Source: Variovorax paradoxus
GTDB taxonomy: Bacteria; Pseudomonadota; Gammaproteobacteria; Burkholderiales; Burkholderiaceae_C
Direction: 5' to 3'
Assembly: GCF_030815855.1 (NCBI RefSeq)
Contig: NZ_JAUSXG010000001.1
Coordinates: forward strand, 4,898,001 to 4,962,000
DNA: 64,000 bases
Made by a program: the position numbers and the translations under genes. How positions within the stretch are numbered: the stretch's first letter is position 1; the number at the start of each line of letters is the position of its first letter. This document shows, one piece after another, positions 20,483 to 29,710 of the stretch. Below the pieces are notes generated by a model. It saw only the letters and a program-made list of their open reading frames with translations, was not told the DNA's origin and searched no databases.

Positions 20483-22162
20483 TTACTTTTTGCTGTCTCG
20501 CAACTCGCGCCGCAGGATCTTTCCGACCGGGGTCTTCGGCATGTCGGCGCGGAACTCCACGATCCGCGGCTGCTTGTAGCCCGTTAGATTTGCTTTGCAA
20601 TATTCGCGCACCTGCGCTTCGGTCAGCGACGGGTCTTTCTTGACGATCACGAGCTTGACGGCCTCACCGGTCTTTTCGTCGGCAATGCCGACCGCCGCGC
20701 ATTCGAGCACGCCCGGAACCTGCGCCACCACGTCTTCGATCTCGTTCGGGTACACGTTGAAGCCCGAGACCAGGATCATGTCCTTCTTGCGGTCGACCAC
20801 CTTGAAGTAGCCGCGCTCGTCGACCATGCCGATGTCGCCGCTCTTGAAGTAGCCGTCGGGCGTCATGACCTTGGCGGTTTCGTCGGGGCGCTGCCAGTAG
20901 CCGGCCATCACCTGCGGGCCCTTGATCGCGATTTCGCCGGGCTGGCCCGGCGGCACCTCGCGGCCGTCGTCGTCGAGCAGCTTGAGCCACGTGCTCGGCA
21001 GCGGCAGGCCGATGGTGCCCGTGTAGGCCTTGCTGTCGGTCGGGTTGCAAGTGGCCGAGGGCGAGGTTTCGGAGAGGCCGTAGCCTTCGCAGATGGAGCA
21101 GCCGGTTCTCTCGAGCCACAGCTTTGCGACCGCGGCCTGCACGGCCATGCCGCCACCCACCGAGACCTTGAGGTTCTTCCAGTTGACGGTATTGAAATCA
21201 GGATGGTTCGCGAGCCCGTTGAAGAGCGTGTTGACCGCGGGAAAGGTGTGGATCGTGTGCTTGGACAGCTCCTTGAGCACGCCCGCGAGGTCGCGCGGAT
21301 TCGGAATCAGGATCAGCTTCGCGCCCGTGCGCATGCTCAGCATCATGCCCACGGTAAAGGCGAAGATGTGATACAGCGGCAGCGCGCACACGCCCGTGGG
21401 CTGCTCGCCGGCCGGAACCTTCGCCATGGCCGGCTTGTTCCAGGCTTCGGACTGCAGCACGTTCGCGATCACGTTGCGATGCAGCAGCACCGCGCCTTTC
21501 GAAACACCCGTGGTGCCGCCGGTGTACTGCAGCACGGCCACGTCGTCGGGACCGATGACCGGCAGCTGCAGCGTGCGGCTCGCGCCCTGGTCGAGCGCGT
21601 CGTTGAAGCGCACCGCGCCCGGCAGGCTGAATTGCGGCACCAGCTTCTTGACGTTGCGCACCACGTAGTTGACGAGCGCACCCTTGAGGAAACCGAGTCG
21701 GTCGCCCATGGCCGCCAGCACGATGTGCCTGATGGGCGTGGCCGCGATGCATTGCTGCAGCGTGGTGCCGAAGTTCTCCATGATGACGATGGCCTTGGCG
21801 CCCGAGTCCTTGAGCTGGTGCTCGAGCTCGCGCGGCGTGTACAGCGGGTTCACGTTCACCAGGATCAGCCCGGCCCGAAGGATGGCCGCGACCGCGATCG
21901 GATACTGCGGGCAGTTGGGCATCATGACGGCGACACGGTCGCCCTTGGACAGTGCGAGACCCTGCAGATAGGCCGCGAAGGCCTTGCTGAGCTTGTTGGT
22001 CTCCCCGTAGCTCACGTCCTTGCCCATGAAGCTGTAGGCCGTGCGCTCGGCGTACTTGGCGAAGCTCTCTTCCATGAGCGCCACCAGCGACGGGTATTGC
22101 GGAGGATCGATATCGGCAGGCACGCCTTGCGGGTAGCTGCCGAGCCAGGGACGATCGGTCAT
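20483..22162 (-). CDS. fadD: Long-chain fatty acid-CoA ligase
   Basis: A 559-residue adenylate-forming enzyme that activates fatty acids to acyl-CoA for beta-oxidation or phospholipid use. The AMP-binding P-loop YTGGTTGVSKGAVL lies near 213-226. Later blocks are GYGLSETSPSATCNP, GEIAIKGPQVMAGYW and the hinge region YFKVVDRKKDMILVSGFNVYP. A lysine near the C-terminus in PKTPVGKILRRELR completes the active site. GGAGGAGA lies ahead of the ATG at 22162. The closest known group is FadD; chain-length preference cannot be read. It is separated from pntB by an intrinsic terminator. Confidence 0.9.
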   Translation of the reverse strand: MTDRPWLGSYPQGVPADIDPPQYPSLVALMEESFAKYAERTAYSFMGKDVSYGETNKLSKAFAAYLQGLALSKGDRVAVMMPNCPQYPIAVAAILRAGLILVNVNPLYTPRELEHQLKDSGAKAIVIMENFGTTLQQCIAATPIRHIVLAAMGDRLGFLKGALVNYVVRNVKKLVPQFSLPGAVRFNDALDQGASRTLQLPVIGPDDVAVLQYTGGTTGVSKGAVLLHRNVIANVLQSEAWNKPAMAKVPAGEQPTGVCALPLYHIFAFTVGMMLSMRTGAKLILIPNPRDLAGVLKELSKHTIHTFPAVNTLFNGLANHPDFNTVNWKNLKVSVGGGMAVQAAVAKLWLERTGCSICEGYGLSETSPSATCNPTDSKAYTGTIGLPLPSTWLKLLDDDGREVPPGQPGEIAIKGPQVMAGYWQRPDETAKVMTPDGYFKSGDIGMVDERGYFKVVDRKKDMILVSGFNVYPNEIEDVVAQVPGVLECAAVGIADEKTGEAVKLVIVKKDPSLTEAQVREYCKANLTGYKQPRIVEFRADMPKTPVGKILRRELRDSKK

Positions 22163-22189
22163 GGATGTGTCTCCTCCAAATCGGGTCAT

Positions 22190-22224
22190 TCAAAAAACGA
22201 AAACGGCGCACTGGATGGCGCCGC
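22190..22224 (-). terminator. Intrinsic terminator after pntB
   Basis: CGGCGC (22204-22209) and GCGCCG (22218-22223) form a stem around an eight-base loop. On the minus strand the stem is followed by TTTTCGTTTTTTG. It lies 40 bases past the pntB stop and ends the transhydrogenase transcript ahead of the acyl-CoA ligase gene. Confidence 0.75.
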
Positions 22225-22263
22225 GATGATCTGGCCCGCGCTGCGCGGGCGCGGTCCTTTGGC

Positions 22264-23691
22264 CTATTCGATGGCCTTGCCCATATCTTCCACTACTTTT
22301 TTCGCATCGCCAAAAACCATCATGGTCTTGTCCATGTAGAAGAGTTCGTTGTCCAGGCCCGCATAGCCCGCCGCCATGGAGCGCTTGTTCACGATCACCG
22401 TCTTGGCCTTGTAGGCTTCGAGAATCGGCATGCCGTAGATCGGGCTGCCCTTGGTGTGCGCCGCCGGGTTCACCACGTCGTTGGCACCCAGGATGATCGC
22501 CACGTCGGCCTGGCCGAACTCGCCATTGATGTCTTCCATCTCGAACACCTGGTCGTAGGGCACTTCGGCCTCGGCCAGCAGCACGTTCATGTGGCCCGGC
22601 ATGCGGCCGGCCACCGGGTGGATCGCGTACTTGACGGTGATGCCCTTCTCGGTGAGCTTGGCCGCGAGTTCCTTGACCGCGTGCTGCGCGCGCGCCACCG
22701 CGAGGCCGTAGCCCGGCACGATGACCACCGTCTCGGCATTGCCGAGCACGAAGGCCGCGTCGTCGGCGCTGCCGCTTTTCACCGGCCGCTGCTCCTTCGC
22801 GCCGCCGGCCGCGCTGACCGCCTCGCCGCCGAAGCCGCCCAGGATCACGTTGAAGAACGAGCGGTTCATCGCCTTGCACATGATGTAGCTCAGGATCGCG
22901 CCCGACGATCCCACCAGCGAACCCGCCACGATCAGCATCGCGTTGTTCAGGCTGAACCCGATGCCCGCGGCCGCCCAGCCCGAGTAGCTGTTGAGCATCG
23001 ACACCACCACCGGCATGTCGGCGCCGCCGATCGGGATGATGATGAGCACGCCCATCACGAAGGCCAGCGCCAGCATCGCGAAGAACGCCGGCCAGCTTTC
23101 GGTGGCCATGAACACAAGGCCGAGCCCGATCATGGCCAGGCCCAGCACGAGGTTCAGCATGTGCTGGCCCGCGAACTGCACCGGCGCCCCCTGGAACAGC
23201 CGGAACTTGTAGGTGCCCGAGAGCTTGCCGAACGCGATGACCGAGCCGCTGAAGGTGATGGCGCCGATAGCCGCCCCCAGGAACAGCTCGAGCCGGTTGC
23301 CGGTGGGGATGGGCGCGCCCTTGGCGATGCCTTCGAGCATGGCCGCGGGTTCGACCACGGCCGCGACCGCGATGAACACCGCCGCCAGGCCGATCATGCT
23401 GTGGAAGAACGCCACCAGCTCGGGCATCTTGGTCATCTCGACCGTCTTGGCGCGGTAGGCGCCGTAGCCGCCGCCCACCACCAGTCCCAGCAGCACCCAG
23501 GCCAGGCCCATGAGGTGGCCGCCGGCCAGGTTGTAGATCAGCGCCCCGGTGGTCACCACCGCGATGGCCATGCCGGCCATGCCGAAGACATTGCCGCGGA
23601 TGGACGTCGTGGGATGGCTCAGGCCCTTCAAGGCCTGGATGAAGCAGACGCTCGCAACGAGGTACAGCAGCGTGACGACATTCATGGACAT
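22264..23691 (-). CDS. pntB: NAD(P) transhydrogenase subunit beta
   Basis: A 475-residue membrane protein. The N-terminal half (about 1-270) has around nine helices that form the proton channel with PntAB. The C-terminal domain III (about 300-475) binds NADP(H), with VVIVPGYGLAVARAQHAVKEL and the GANDVVNPAAHTKGSPIYGMP block. The complex couples proton entry to NADPH formation from NADH. The ATG at 23691 has GGGGGAGA seven bases upstream. Length is that of the usual PntB. It is the last of three pnt genes. Confidence 0.96.
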   Translation of the reverse strand: MSMNVVTLLYLVASVCFIQALKGLSHPTTSIRGNVFGMAGMAIAVVTTGALIYNLAGGHLMGLAWVLLGLVVGGGYGAYRAKTVEMTKMPELVAFFHSMIGLAAVFIAVAAVVEPAAMLEGIAKGAPIPTGNRLELFLGAAIGAITFSGSVIAFGKLSGTYKFRLFQGAPVQFAGQHMLNLVLGLAMIGLGLVFMATESWPAFFAMLALAFVMGVLIIIPIGGADMPVVVSMLNSYSGWAAAGIGFSLNNAMLIVAGSLVGSSGAILSYIMCKAMNRSFFNVILGGFGGEAVSAAGGAKEQRPVKSGSADDAAFVLGNAETVVIVPGYGLAVARAQHAVKELAAKLTEKGITVKYAIHPVAGRMPGHMNVLLAEAEVPYDQVFEMEDINGEFGQADVAIILGANDVVNPAAHTKGSPIYGMPILEAYKAKTVIVNKRSMAAGYAGLDNELFYMDKTMMVFGDAKKVVEDMGKAIE

Positions 23692-23711
23692 ATCAGTTCT
23701 CCCCCAGGCTT

Positions 23712-23774
23712 GCCACTGCGTGTGCTTCGCGCACCCCCCTCCGGGGGCCCGCGCCTTCGGGCGGCCGTTCGGCG
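23712..23774. repeat. GC-rich intergenic palindromic element (copy 3)
   Basis: The pntAB-pntB spacer has GCGTGTGCTTCGCGC, then CCCCCCTCCGGGGG, then GCGCC-TTCG-GGCGGCC. The same module order occurs at 8298-8384 and, partly, at 18471-18519. It could form two consecutive hairpins in the pnt mRNA. Confidence 0.5.
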
Positions 23775-23775
23775 C

Positions 23776-24105
23776 TCATTGCGCGGCTCCCGATTCAGCC
23801 TTGGGTGCGGCCTTTTTCTCTTTTTTCCTGAACATCTCGAGCATGCGCCGCGTGACCAGGAAGCCGCCGAAGATGTTCACCGCCGCGAGCGCGACCGCGA
23901 GCACGCCCATGGTCTTGCCGAGCGTGGTTTCGGTGAGCGCGGCCGCGAGCATGGCGCCCACGATCACGATGGCCGAGATGGCGTTGGTCACGGCCATCAG
24001 CGGCGTGTGCAGCGCGGGCGTGACGGTCCAGACCACGTGGTAGCCCACGTAGATGGCCAGCACGAAGATGATGAGGTTGATGACGGTGTGGGAAACGGGA
24101 TCCAT
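23776..24105 (-). CDS. pntAB: NAD(P) transhydrogenase subunit alpha part 2
   Basis: A 109-residue hydrophobic protein equal to the C-terminal membrane part of E. coli PntA. Three helices are visible: about 8-28 (INLIIFVLAIYVGYHVVW), 36-58 and 63-85. The tail is basic and Ala-rich (RKKEKKAAPKAES). Splitting alpha into two genes is known from Rhodospirillum rubrum and many proteobacteria. It lies 33 bases after pntAA and 84 bases before pntB. Confidence 0.93.
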   Translation of the reverse strand: MDPVSHTVINLIIFVLAIYVGYHVVWTVTPALHTPLMAVTNAISAIVIVGAMLAAALTETTLGKTMGVLAVALAAVNIFGGFLVTRRMLEMFRKKEKKAAPKAESGAAQ

Positions 24106-24138
24106 GATTTTTCTCCTCGCGGGGGTGCCGGGGGTGGC

Positions 24139-25281
24139 TTATTTCTTCGTGACCTGGCCGTCCTGCGCAACGCGGCAGGCGGCGACGATGTCGTCCTCGA
24201 GGTCGATCTTGAGCCCGCCCTCCTTCGTGACGATGAGCTTGAGAAAGTCGAGCACGTTGCGCGCGTAGAGCGCCGACGCATCGGCTGCCACCAGCGCCGG
24301 CAGATTGGTTTCGCCGATGATCGTCACGCCGTGCTTGACCACCGTCTTGTCGGCCTCCGACAGCGGGCAGTTGCCGCCCTTCATCTCCCCGTTCACATCG
24401 GGGCCCTTGCCGGCCGCGATGTCGACGATCACCGAACCCGGCTTCATGGACTTGACCATGTCTTCGGTGATGAGCGTGGGCGCGGCGCGGCCCGGAATGA
24501 GCGCGGTGCTGATGACGATGTCGGCCAGCGCCACGCGCTTGGCCACTTCGACCTGCTGGCGCGCCAGCCAGCTGGCAGGCATGGGCTTGGCGTAGCCGCC
24601 GACACCGACGGCAGCTTCTTTCTCTTCGTCGGTGTCGTAGGACACTTCGATGAACTTGCCGCCGAGCGATTCGATCTGTTCCTTCACGCTCGGGCGTACG
24701 TCCGACGCTTCGATGACGGCGCCCAGGCGCTTGGCGGTGGCAATGGCCTGCAGACCCGCCACGCCGACGCCCAAGATGACCACGCGCGCGGCCTTCACGG
24801 TGCCGGCGGCGGTCATCAGCATGGGAAAGAAGCGCTGGTACTTGTCGGCCGCGATGATCACGGCCTTGTAGCCAGCGATGTTGGCTTGCGATGAGAGCAC
24901 GTCCATGCTCTGCGCGCGGGTGGTGCGCGGCGCGGCTTCGAGTGCGAAGGCCGTCAGACCGGCCGTGGCCAGCCGCTGCAGGCCGGCGGCATCGAAGGGG
25001 TTGAGCATGCCGATGACCACGGTGCCCGGCTTCATCAATGCGGTTTCGGCGTCGCCGGGCGTGCGCACCTTCAGCACCATGTCGGCCCCGAAGGCGCCTG
25101 CCACGTCGGTGATTTCGGCCCCGGCGGCCTGGTAGGCGGCATCGGTGACGCTGGCCGCAACGCCGGCGCCCGACTGCACGCGAATGGTGTGCCCCGCGGT
25201 GACAAGTTTCTTCACCGTCTCGGGTGTAACGGCCACACGGGTTTCGCCGGCCGTCGTTTCGGCAGGCACGCCTATCAGCAT
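24139..25281 (-). CDS. pntAA: NAD(P) transhydrogenase subunit alpha part 1
   Basis: A 380-residue soluble domain I protein related to alanine dehydrogenase. It binds NAD(H) on the cytoplasmic face. The start MLIGVPAETTAGETRVAVTP is diagnostic, and the Rossmann motif is VILGVGVAGLQAIATAKRLG near 170-190. The GGYAKPMPASWLARQQ block follows. The ATG at 25281 has GAGGAGA ahead of it. It heads the pntAA-pntAB-pntB operon; the 441-base region upstream should contain its promoter. Confidence 0.95.
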   Translation of the reverse strand: MLIGVPAETTAGETRVAVTPETVKKLVTAGHTIRVQSGAGVAASVTDAAYQAAGAEITDVAGAFGADMVLKVRTPGDAETALMKPGTVVIGMLNPFDAAGLQRLATAGLTAFALEAAPRTTRAQSMDVLSSQANIAGYKAVIIAADKYQRFFPMLMTAAGTVKAARVVILGVGVAGLQAIATAKRLGAVIEASDVRPSVKEQIESLGGKFIEVSYDTDEEKEAAVGVGGYAKPMPASWLARQQVEVAKRVALADIVISTALIPGRAAPTLITEDMVKSMKPGSVIVDIAAGKGPDVNGEMKGGNCPLSEADKTVVKHGVTIIGETNLPALVAADASALYARNVLDFLKLIVTKEGGLKIDLEDDIVAACRVAQDGQVTKK

Positions 25282-25722
25282 AGAGATCTCCTCAGGGCAA
25301 GGGCAACACGGAACGCGGGCAGAGCTTACAGCAAGATTACGGCTGCCACTGTCGCCTGGATGCAGCATCTATTTGCCTCTTGATGACCGTGATCATTGCA
25401 TTTCCAGCTATATAAATGCTAGCGCTGCGAGGTGTTGCGCACGTGGCGCCGATGGCCTTGCCGTGTGCATGACGGCCCGGCCGTTTGCTGGCTCGCTCCG
25501 ATGCGCGATGAGACGTCCCTCATCGCAGCCTCGAATTGATTGGATTGGCCGCAGGCAAACGGATATTTGTTTTCAATTGTTCGCAACTGCAGCCACTCTG
25601 ACGGGAAAAACTCCGATTACGTGCATTAGTTGCAGGCAACCTTCATTGCCGCAGACGCAGATAGATACACTTCCTTTTCGACGGCACCCAGAGGCTGGCG
25701 ATGGTCGGAAGAAGGGGATGGA
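25282..25722. other. Intergenic region between pntAA and response regulator gene
   Basis: A divergent promoter region of 441 bases without a convincing gene. It is more AT-rich than its surroundings, with an AT block near 25398-25425 (GCTATATAAATGCTAG) and another near 25558-25580. The pntAA promoter (minus) and the regulator gene promoter (plus) must lie here, but I could not fix either. Short open frames across it look like chance. Confidence 0.6.
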
Positions 25723-26436
25723 ATGCGTATTGCAGTACTTGATCACGAGCCTGATCAGCTTCAACTGATCAACCAGGCTATGGCGGGGTTCGGACACGAA
25801 TGTCACCCCTACACCGAAGGGCGAACACTGCTACAGGCGTTGCGCCGGCAAACCTTCGATCTCCTAATTCTCGATTGGGGGTTGCCCGACATACGAGGCA
25901 TCGACGTGGTGAAGGCCGTTCGCAACGAGCTCAAAAGCCGCCTGCCCATTCTTTTCGTGAACGCACAACGCGACGATGCCGATGTGGTTGAAGGGCTTAA
26001 TGCCGGCGCCGACGATTTCATGTCCAATCCCGGCCGCGCCAAGGAACTCGAAGCGCGTGTCAATGCGCTGCTGCGCCGGTCTTACCCGGCCCAGCACGAA
26101 GTGGAACTGGTGTTTGGCGACTACCACTTCTACCCGCCCTCGCGCATCCTCAAGGTCAAGGGCGTGCAGGTCGACCTGAAGAACCGCGAGTACGAACTGG
26201 CGCTGTTCCTGTTTCAGAACCTGGGCCGCCTGCTGTCGCGCGAACATCTTCACGAGGCGGTCTGGGGGCTCGGCGTGGAAGCGCTGTCGCGGTCGCTCGA
26301 CACCCACATCTCCCGCCTCAGAACCAAGCTCGCCCTGCGCCCGGCGAGCGGATTCCTGCTGTTGGCCATCTACGGCATGGGCTATCGGCTCGAAACCATC
26401 GAATCGAACCCGCTTTCCGACGGGCTCGCCCGGTAG
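25723..26436 (+). CDS. OmpR/PhoB-family response regulator with atypical receiver
   Basis: A 237-residue two-domain regulator. The receiver (about 1-115) keeps the phospho-acceptor aspartate D51 (LILDWGLPD). However, the usual switch Thr/Ser is N80, the conserved Lys is N102 (SNPGRAKEL), and the first acidic pair reads H8-E9. A winged-helix DNA-binding domain spans about 130-230 (LKNREYELALFLFQN, then SLDTHISRLRTKL, then GMGYRLE). No histidine kinase is adjacent. These changes suggest activity may not depend on normal phosphorylation; that is inference. The ATG is preceded by AAGGGGATGG. The DNA target is unknown. The downstream DUF4019-like gene may or may not be cotranscribed. Confidence 0.88.
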   Translation: MRIAVLDHEPDQLQLINQAMAGFGHECHPYTEGRTLLQALRRQTFDLLILDWGLPDIRGIDVVKAVRNELKSRLPILFVNAQRDDADVVEGLNAGADDFMSNPGRAKELEARVNALLRRSYPAQHEVELVFGDYHFYPPSRILKVKGVQVDLKNREYELALFLFQNLGRLLSREHLHEAVWGLGVEALSRSLDTHISRLRTKLALRPASGFLLLAIYGMGYRLETIESNPLSDGLAR

Positions 26437-26559
26437 GCAGGCAAACTTCCGTTCGCGGCGCTGCGCCGCATCGCCGATTCGGCCGCTTCGGTTCGCACAG
26501 GCGGGGAATCTCTGCGGAGATACCGTCTCCAACCGCTTCGTTCCACCGCTGCACGCGCA

Positions 26560-27009
26560 ATGAGGCCGATGAAAACAACCACCAGGTCGCTGCTGCTGAT
26601 CGCCGCCCTGCTCTGGAGCGCCCTCGCGGGCTCCGCGGCTGCACAGGACGTGGAAGCCAGCGACATGGTGCAGGGCGGCATGCAGGCCATCCGGATGATC
26701 GACCAGGGGAAGGCCGAAGAACTCTGGGACGGTGCCACGGCCGCCGCCCGAAAGCGCACCACACGCACCGACTTCGTCGCCAAGGTTTCGAAGAGCCGCT
26801 CGCCGCTCGGCACGCCTGTCCAACGGACCTGGGTGGCGGTCAACCGCCAAGCCGTCGCCGACCCGGACGCGGACACGGCCGGCCAATATGTCAGCATCGA
26901 GTACGAAACCCGTTTCAGCAAGAAGCCGGACGGCACCCTGCGCGAACTCGTGAGCTTCCATCTCGACTCCGACCGCGTCTGGCGCTTCAGCGGCTATGTG
27001 CTGCGCTAG
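26560..27009 (+). CDS. DUF4019-like periplasmic protein
   Basis: A 149-residue small exported protein (146 if the second ATG at 26569 is used, which gives the cleaner signal peptide MKTTTRSLLLIAALLWSALA). Cleavage is likely at SAAAQ. The mature part fits the DUF4019 pattern: a helical start (GMQAIRMIDQGKAEELWDGA) followed by strands ending in YETRFSKK and VWRFSGYVLR. Function is unknown for the family. It starts 123 bases after the response regulator gene and ends 13 bases before the NUDIX gene, so it probably shares a transcript with the latter. Confidence 0.8.
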   Translation: MRPMKTTTRSLLLIAALLWSALAGSAAAQDVEASDMVQGGMQAIRMIDQGKAEELWDGATAAARKRTTRTDFVAKVSKSRSPLGTPVQRTWVAVNRQAVADPDADTAGQYVSIEYETRFSKKPDGTLRELVSFHLDSDRVWRFSGYVLR

Positions 27010-27022
27010 AAAAAGAAGACAC

Positions 27023-27502
27023 ATGACGATATCGCGCTGGAAACCCAATGTCACCGTTGCCGCGGTGATCGAGCAGAACGGCAAGTTCCTGCTGATCGAG
27101 GAGCACACGGCCCAGGGGCTCAGGCTCAACACTCCCGCGGGACACCTCGACCCCGGCGAATCGCCGATCGAAGGCTGCGTCCGCGAGACGCTCGAGGAAA
27201 CCGCGCACGCCTTCACGCCCACCGCGCTGATCGGCATCTACATGGCGCGCTCGAGCCATCGCACCGGCAACAAGGAAGACGTGACCTACATGCGCTTTGC
27301 CTTTGCCGGCGAGCTCGGCGCGAGGGAAGCGGGCCGCGCGCTCGACGAAGGCATCGTGCGCACCGTCTGGATGACGGCCGATGAAATCCGCGCCAGCGTG
27401 TCGCGGCATCGCAGTCCGCTGCTGCTGCAGTGCATCGAGGACTACCTGGCCGGGAAGCGGTATCCGCTCGACCTGATCCACGTCGACGAATCGGTGCGCT
27501 GA
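27023..27502 (+). CDS. nudJ: NUDIX hydrolase, NudJ-like
   Basis: A 159-residue NUDIX pyrophosphatase. The NUDIX box is GHLDPGESPIEGCVRETLEE at about 41-60, with the metal-binding REtlEE glutamates. NudJ of E. coli hydrolyses thiamine pyrimidine pyrophosphate and nucleoside di/triphosphates; the N-terminal WKPNVTVAAVIEQNGKFLLI and LDLIHVD end are NudJ-like. In many beta- and gammaproteobacteria nudJ lies next to mnmA; here the two are convergent and 28 bases apart, which supports the assignment. The substrate is inferred from family. Confidence 0.85.
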   Translation: MTISRWKPNVTVAAVIEQNGKFLLIEEHTAQGLRLNTPAGHLDPGESPIEGCVRETLEETAHAFTPTALIGIYMARSSHRTGNKEDVTYMRFAFAGELGAREAGRALDEGIVRTVWMTADEIRASVSRHRSPLLLQCIEDYLAGKRYPLDLIHVDESVR

Positions 27503-27530
27503 CGGCTGCAGCGCACCGGCTTCGGACGGC

Positions 27531-28631
27531 TCAGACGATGACTCCGCCGCCGAGGCAGCGCTCGCCGTCGTAGAGCACCGCCGATTGGCCCGGCGTGACG
27601 GCCCATTGCGGTTCGCCGAAGCGCAGGCTGAACGCGCCATTCGCGCCATCGGAGAGTTCGCAGCCCGCATCGGCCTGCCGGTAGCGCGCCTTCGAGCCGT
27701 AGCGGCCCGGTGCAGGCGCCTCGCCCGCCACCCAGCTCGCATCGCCCGCCGTCAACGCCGACGACAGCAGCCACGGATGGTCGTGCCCCTGCACCACCCA
27801 CAGCGTGTTCTTCTCGACATCCTTGCGCGCCACGAACCACGGCGAATGGTCGCCCGAGCCGCGCTGCGCGCCCTTCTCCTTGACGCCGCCGATGCCCAGC
27901 CCCTGCCGCTGGCCCAGCGTGTAGAAGCTCAGGCCCTGGTGCTCGCCGAGCTTGCGGCCCCGGTCGTCCTTGATCGGACCCGGCTCCTTGGAGATGTAGC
28001 GGTTCAGGAACTCGCGGAACGGCCGTTCGCCAATGAAGCAGATGCCGGTCGAGTCTTTCTTCTTCGCGTTGGGCAGGCCGATTTCTTCCGCGATGCGGCG
28101 CACTTCGGTCTTGTGCAGCTCGCCCACGGGGAACAGCGTCTTCGACAGCTGCGCCTGGTTCAGCCGGTGCAGGAAGTAGCTCTGGTCCTTGGAGGGGTCG
28201 AGCCCCTTGAGCAGCTCGTGCCTGCCGGTGGCCTCGTTCAGCCGCACGCGCGCGTAGTGGCCGGTGGCGATCTTCTCGGCACCGAGGCGCATCGCATGGT
28301 CGAGAAAGGCCTTGAACTTGATCTCGGCATTGCACAGCACGTCGGGGTTGGGCGTTCGGCCGGCCTTGTATTCGCGCAGGAACTCGGCGAACACGCGATC
28401 CTTGTAGTCGGCCGCAAAGTTGACGTGCTCGATCTCGATGCCCAGCACGTCGGCCACGCTGGCGGCGTCCACGAAGTCGATGTTCGACGAGCAGTATTCG
28501 CTGTCGTCGTCGTCTTCCCAGTTCTTCATGAAGATGCCGACCACCTCGTGCCCCTGCTGCTTGAGCAGGTGCGCCGTCACCGCGGAATCGACCCCGCCGC
28601 TCAGTCCCACCACGATCCGTTGCTTTGCCAT
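27531..28631 (-). CDS. mnmA: tRNA-specific 2-thiouridylase MnmA
   Basis: MnmA adds sulfur to uridine-34 of Lys, Glu and Gln tRNAs. The protein has 366 residues. The PP-loop SGGVDS lies at 11-16, the catalytic cysteines are C100 ([10 protein letters not shown]) and C198 ([10 protein letters not shown]), and [17 protein letters not shown] is the central signature. The C-terminal beta-barrel domain follows. The ATG at 28631 gives [13 protein letters not shown]. It is convergent with nudJ. Confidence 0.96.
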   Translation of the reverse strand: MAKQRIVVGLSGGVDSAVTAHLLKQQGHEVVGIFMKNWEDDDDSEYCSSNIDFVDAASVADVLGIEIEHVNFAADYKDRVFAEFLREYKAGRTPNPDVLCNAEIKFKAFLDHAMRLGAEKIATGHYARVRLNEATGRHELLKGLDPSKDQSYFLHRLNQAQLSKTLFPVGELHKTEVRRIAEEIGLPNAKKKDSTGICFIGERPFREFLNRYISKEPGPIKDDRGRKLGEHQGLSFYTLGQRQGLGIGGVKEKGAQRGSGDHSPWFVARKDVEKNTLWVVQGHDHPWLLSSALTAGDASWVAGEAPAPGRYGSKARYRQADAGCELSDGANGAFSLRFGEPQWAVTPGQSAVLYDGERCLGGGVIV

Positions 28632-28680
28632 AAGCCCGCCATTGTCCCAGCCCGGCGGCAAGACCGGCGGCGTGGGGGAT

Positions 28681-29667
28681 TCAGCCCTGCTGGCGCAACC
28701 CGGCCAGCAGCTCGTAGGACCGCAGCCGCGCCACGTGGTCGAACACCTGCGAGGTGATCATCAACTCGTCGGCGCCCGTGCGCTCGATGAAGGCCTGCAC
28801 GCCTTCGCGCACCCTGGCGGGCGAACCCACGGCCGAACAGGACAGCACCGAGTCGAGCAGCGCGTTCTCCGCCGGACCGACCTTCTGCCGGTAGTTTTCG
28901 ATGGGCTGTGGCAGGCGCCCCGGCCGGCCGCTGCGCAGGTTCACGAACGCTTGCTGCCACGAGGTCGCGCGGAACTCAGCCTCTTCGTCGGTGTCGGCCA
29001 CGAACACGTTGAAGCCCAGCATCACGTACGGCTTCTGCAACTGCGCCGAAGGCTTGAAGGTCTCGCGGTAGATCTGGATCGCCTGCATCAGCTGCTGCGG
29101 CGCGAAGTGCGAGGCAAAGGCGTAGGGCAGGCCCAGGTGCGCGGCCAACTGGGCGCCGAAGGTGCTCGAGCCCAGGATCCACACCGGCACCTCGAGCCCC
29201 GCGCCGGGCACCGCGCGCACGGGCTGCTGCGGCGTTTTCGACATGAAGTCCATCAGTTCGACCACGTCCTGCGGAAACTGGTCGGCATCGGATTCGAGGT
29301 TGCGGCGCAGCGCACGCGCCGTGCGCTGGTCGGAGCCGGGCGCGCGGCCCAGTCCAAGGTCGATGCGCCCCGGATACAGCGACTCGAGCGTGCCGAACTG
29401 CTCGGCAATCACCAGCGGCGAATGGTTGGGCAGCATCACGCCGCCCGCGCCGATGCGGATGGTCGAGGTGCCGGCGCCGATGTGGGCAAGCAGCACCGCG
29501 GTGGCCGCGCTCGCAATGCCCGGCATGCCGTGGTGCTCGGCCAGCCAGTAGCGCTGGTAGCCCAACTTCTCCCCGTGCTGCGCGAGCGAGAGCGAGTTGC
29601 GGAACGACTGCGCGGCGTCGCTGCCCTCGGTGATCGGGGAGAGGTCGAGGATCGAGAACGGAATCAT
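28681..29667 (-). CDS. LLM class flavin-dependent oxidoreductase
   Basis: A 328-residue luciferase-like (TIM-barrel) flavoprotein of the YhbW/LuxA-like group. The start [14 protein letters not shown] and [20 protein letters not shown] are typical of FMNH2- or F420-using members named LLM class. [43 protein letters not shown] blocks occupy residues about 95-135. The natural substrate of this group is mostly unknown. It lies 49 bases ahead of mnmA on the same strand. The ATG at 29667 is preferred over an upstream extension without a ribosome site. Confidence 0.9.
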   Translation of the reverse strand: MIPFSILDLSPITEGSDAAQSFRNSLSLAQHGEKLGYQRYWLAEHHGMPGIASAATAVLLAHIGAGTSTIRIGAGGVMLPNHSPLVIAEQFGTLESLYPGRIDLGLGRAPGSDQRTARALRRNLESDADQFPQDVVELMDFMSKTPQQPVRAVPGAGLEVPVWILGSSTFGAQLAAHLGLPYAFASHFAPQQLMQAIQIYRETFKPSAQLQKPYVMLGFNVFVADTDEEAEFRATSWQQAFVNLRSGRPGRLPQPIENYRQKVGPAENALLDSVLSCSAVGSPARVREGVQAFIERTGADELMITSQVFDHVARLRSYELLAGLRQQG

Positions 29668-29710
29668 GGGCCGGATGATGGCGCGATCCGGCCGTCCTTG
29701 CTCGTGCAGG

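Noticed and set aside
25282..25722. Short open frames in the pntAA-regulator gap
   Set aside because: They lack ribosome sites and domain patterns and are mostly low-complexity; the region is better read as promoter DNA.
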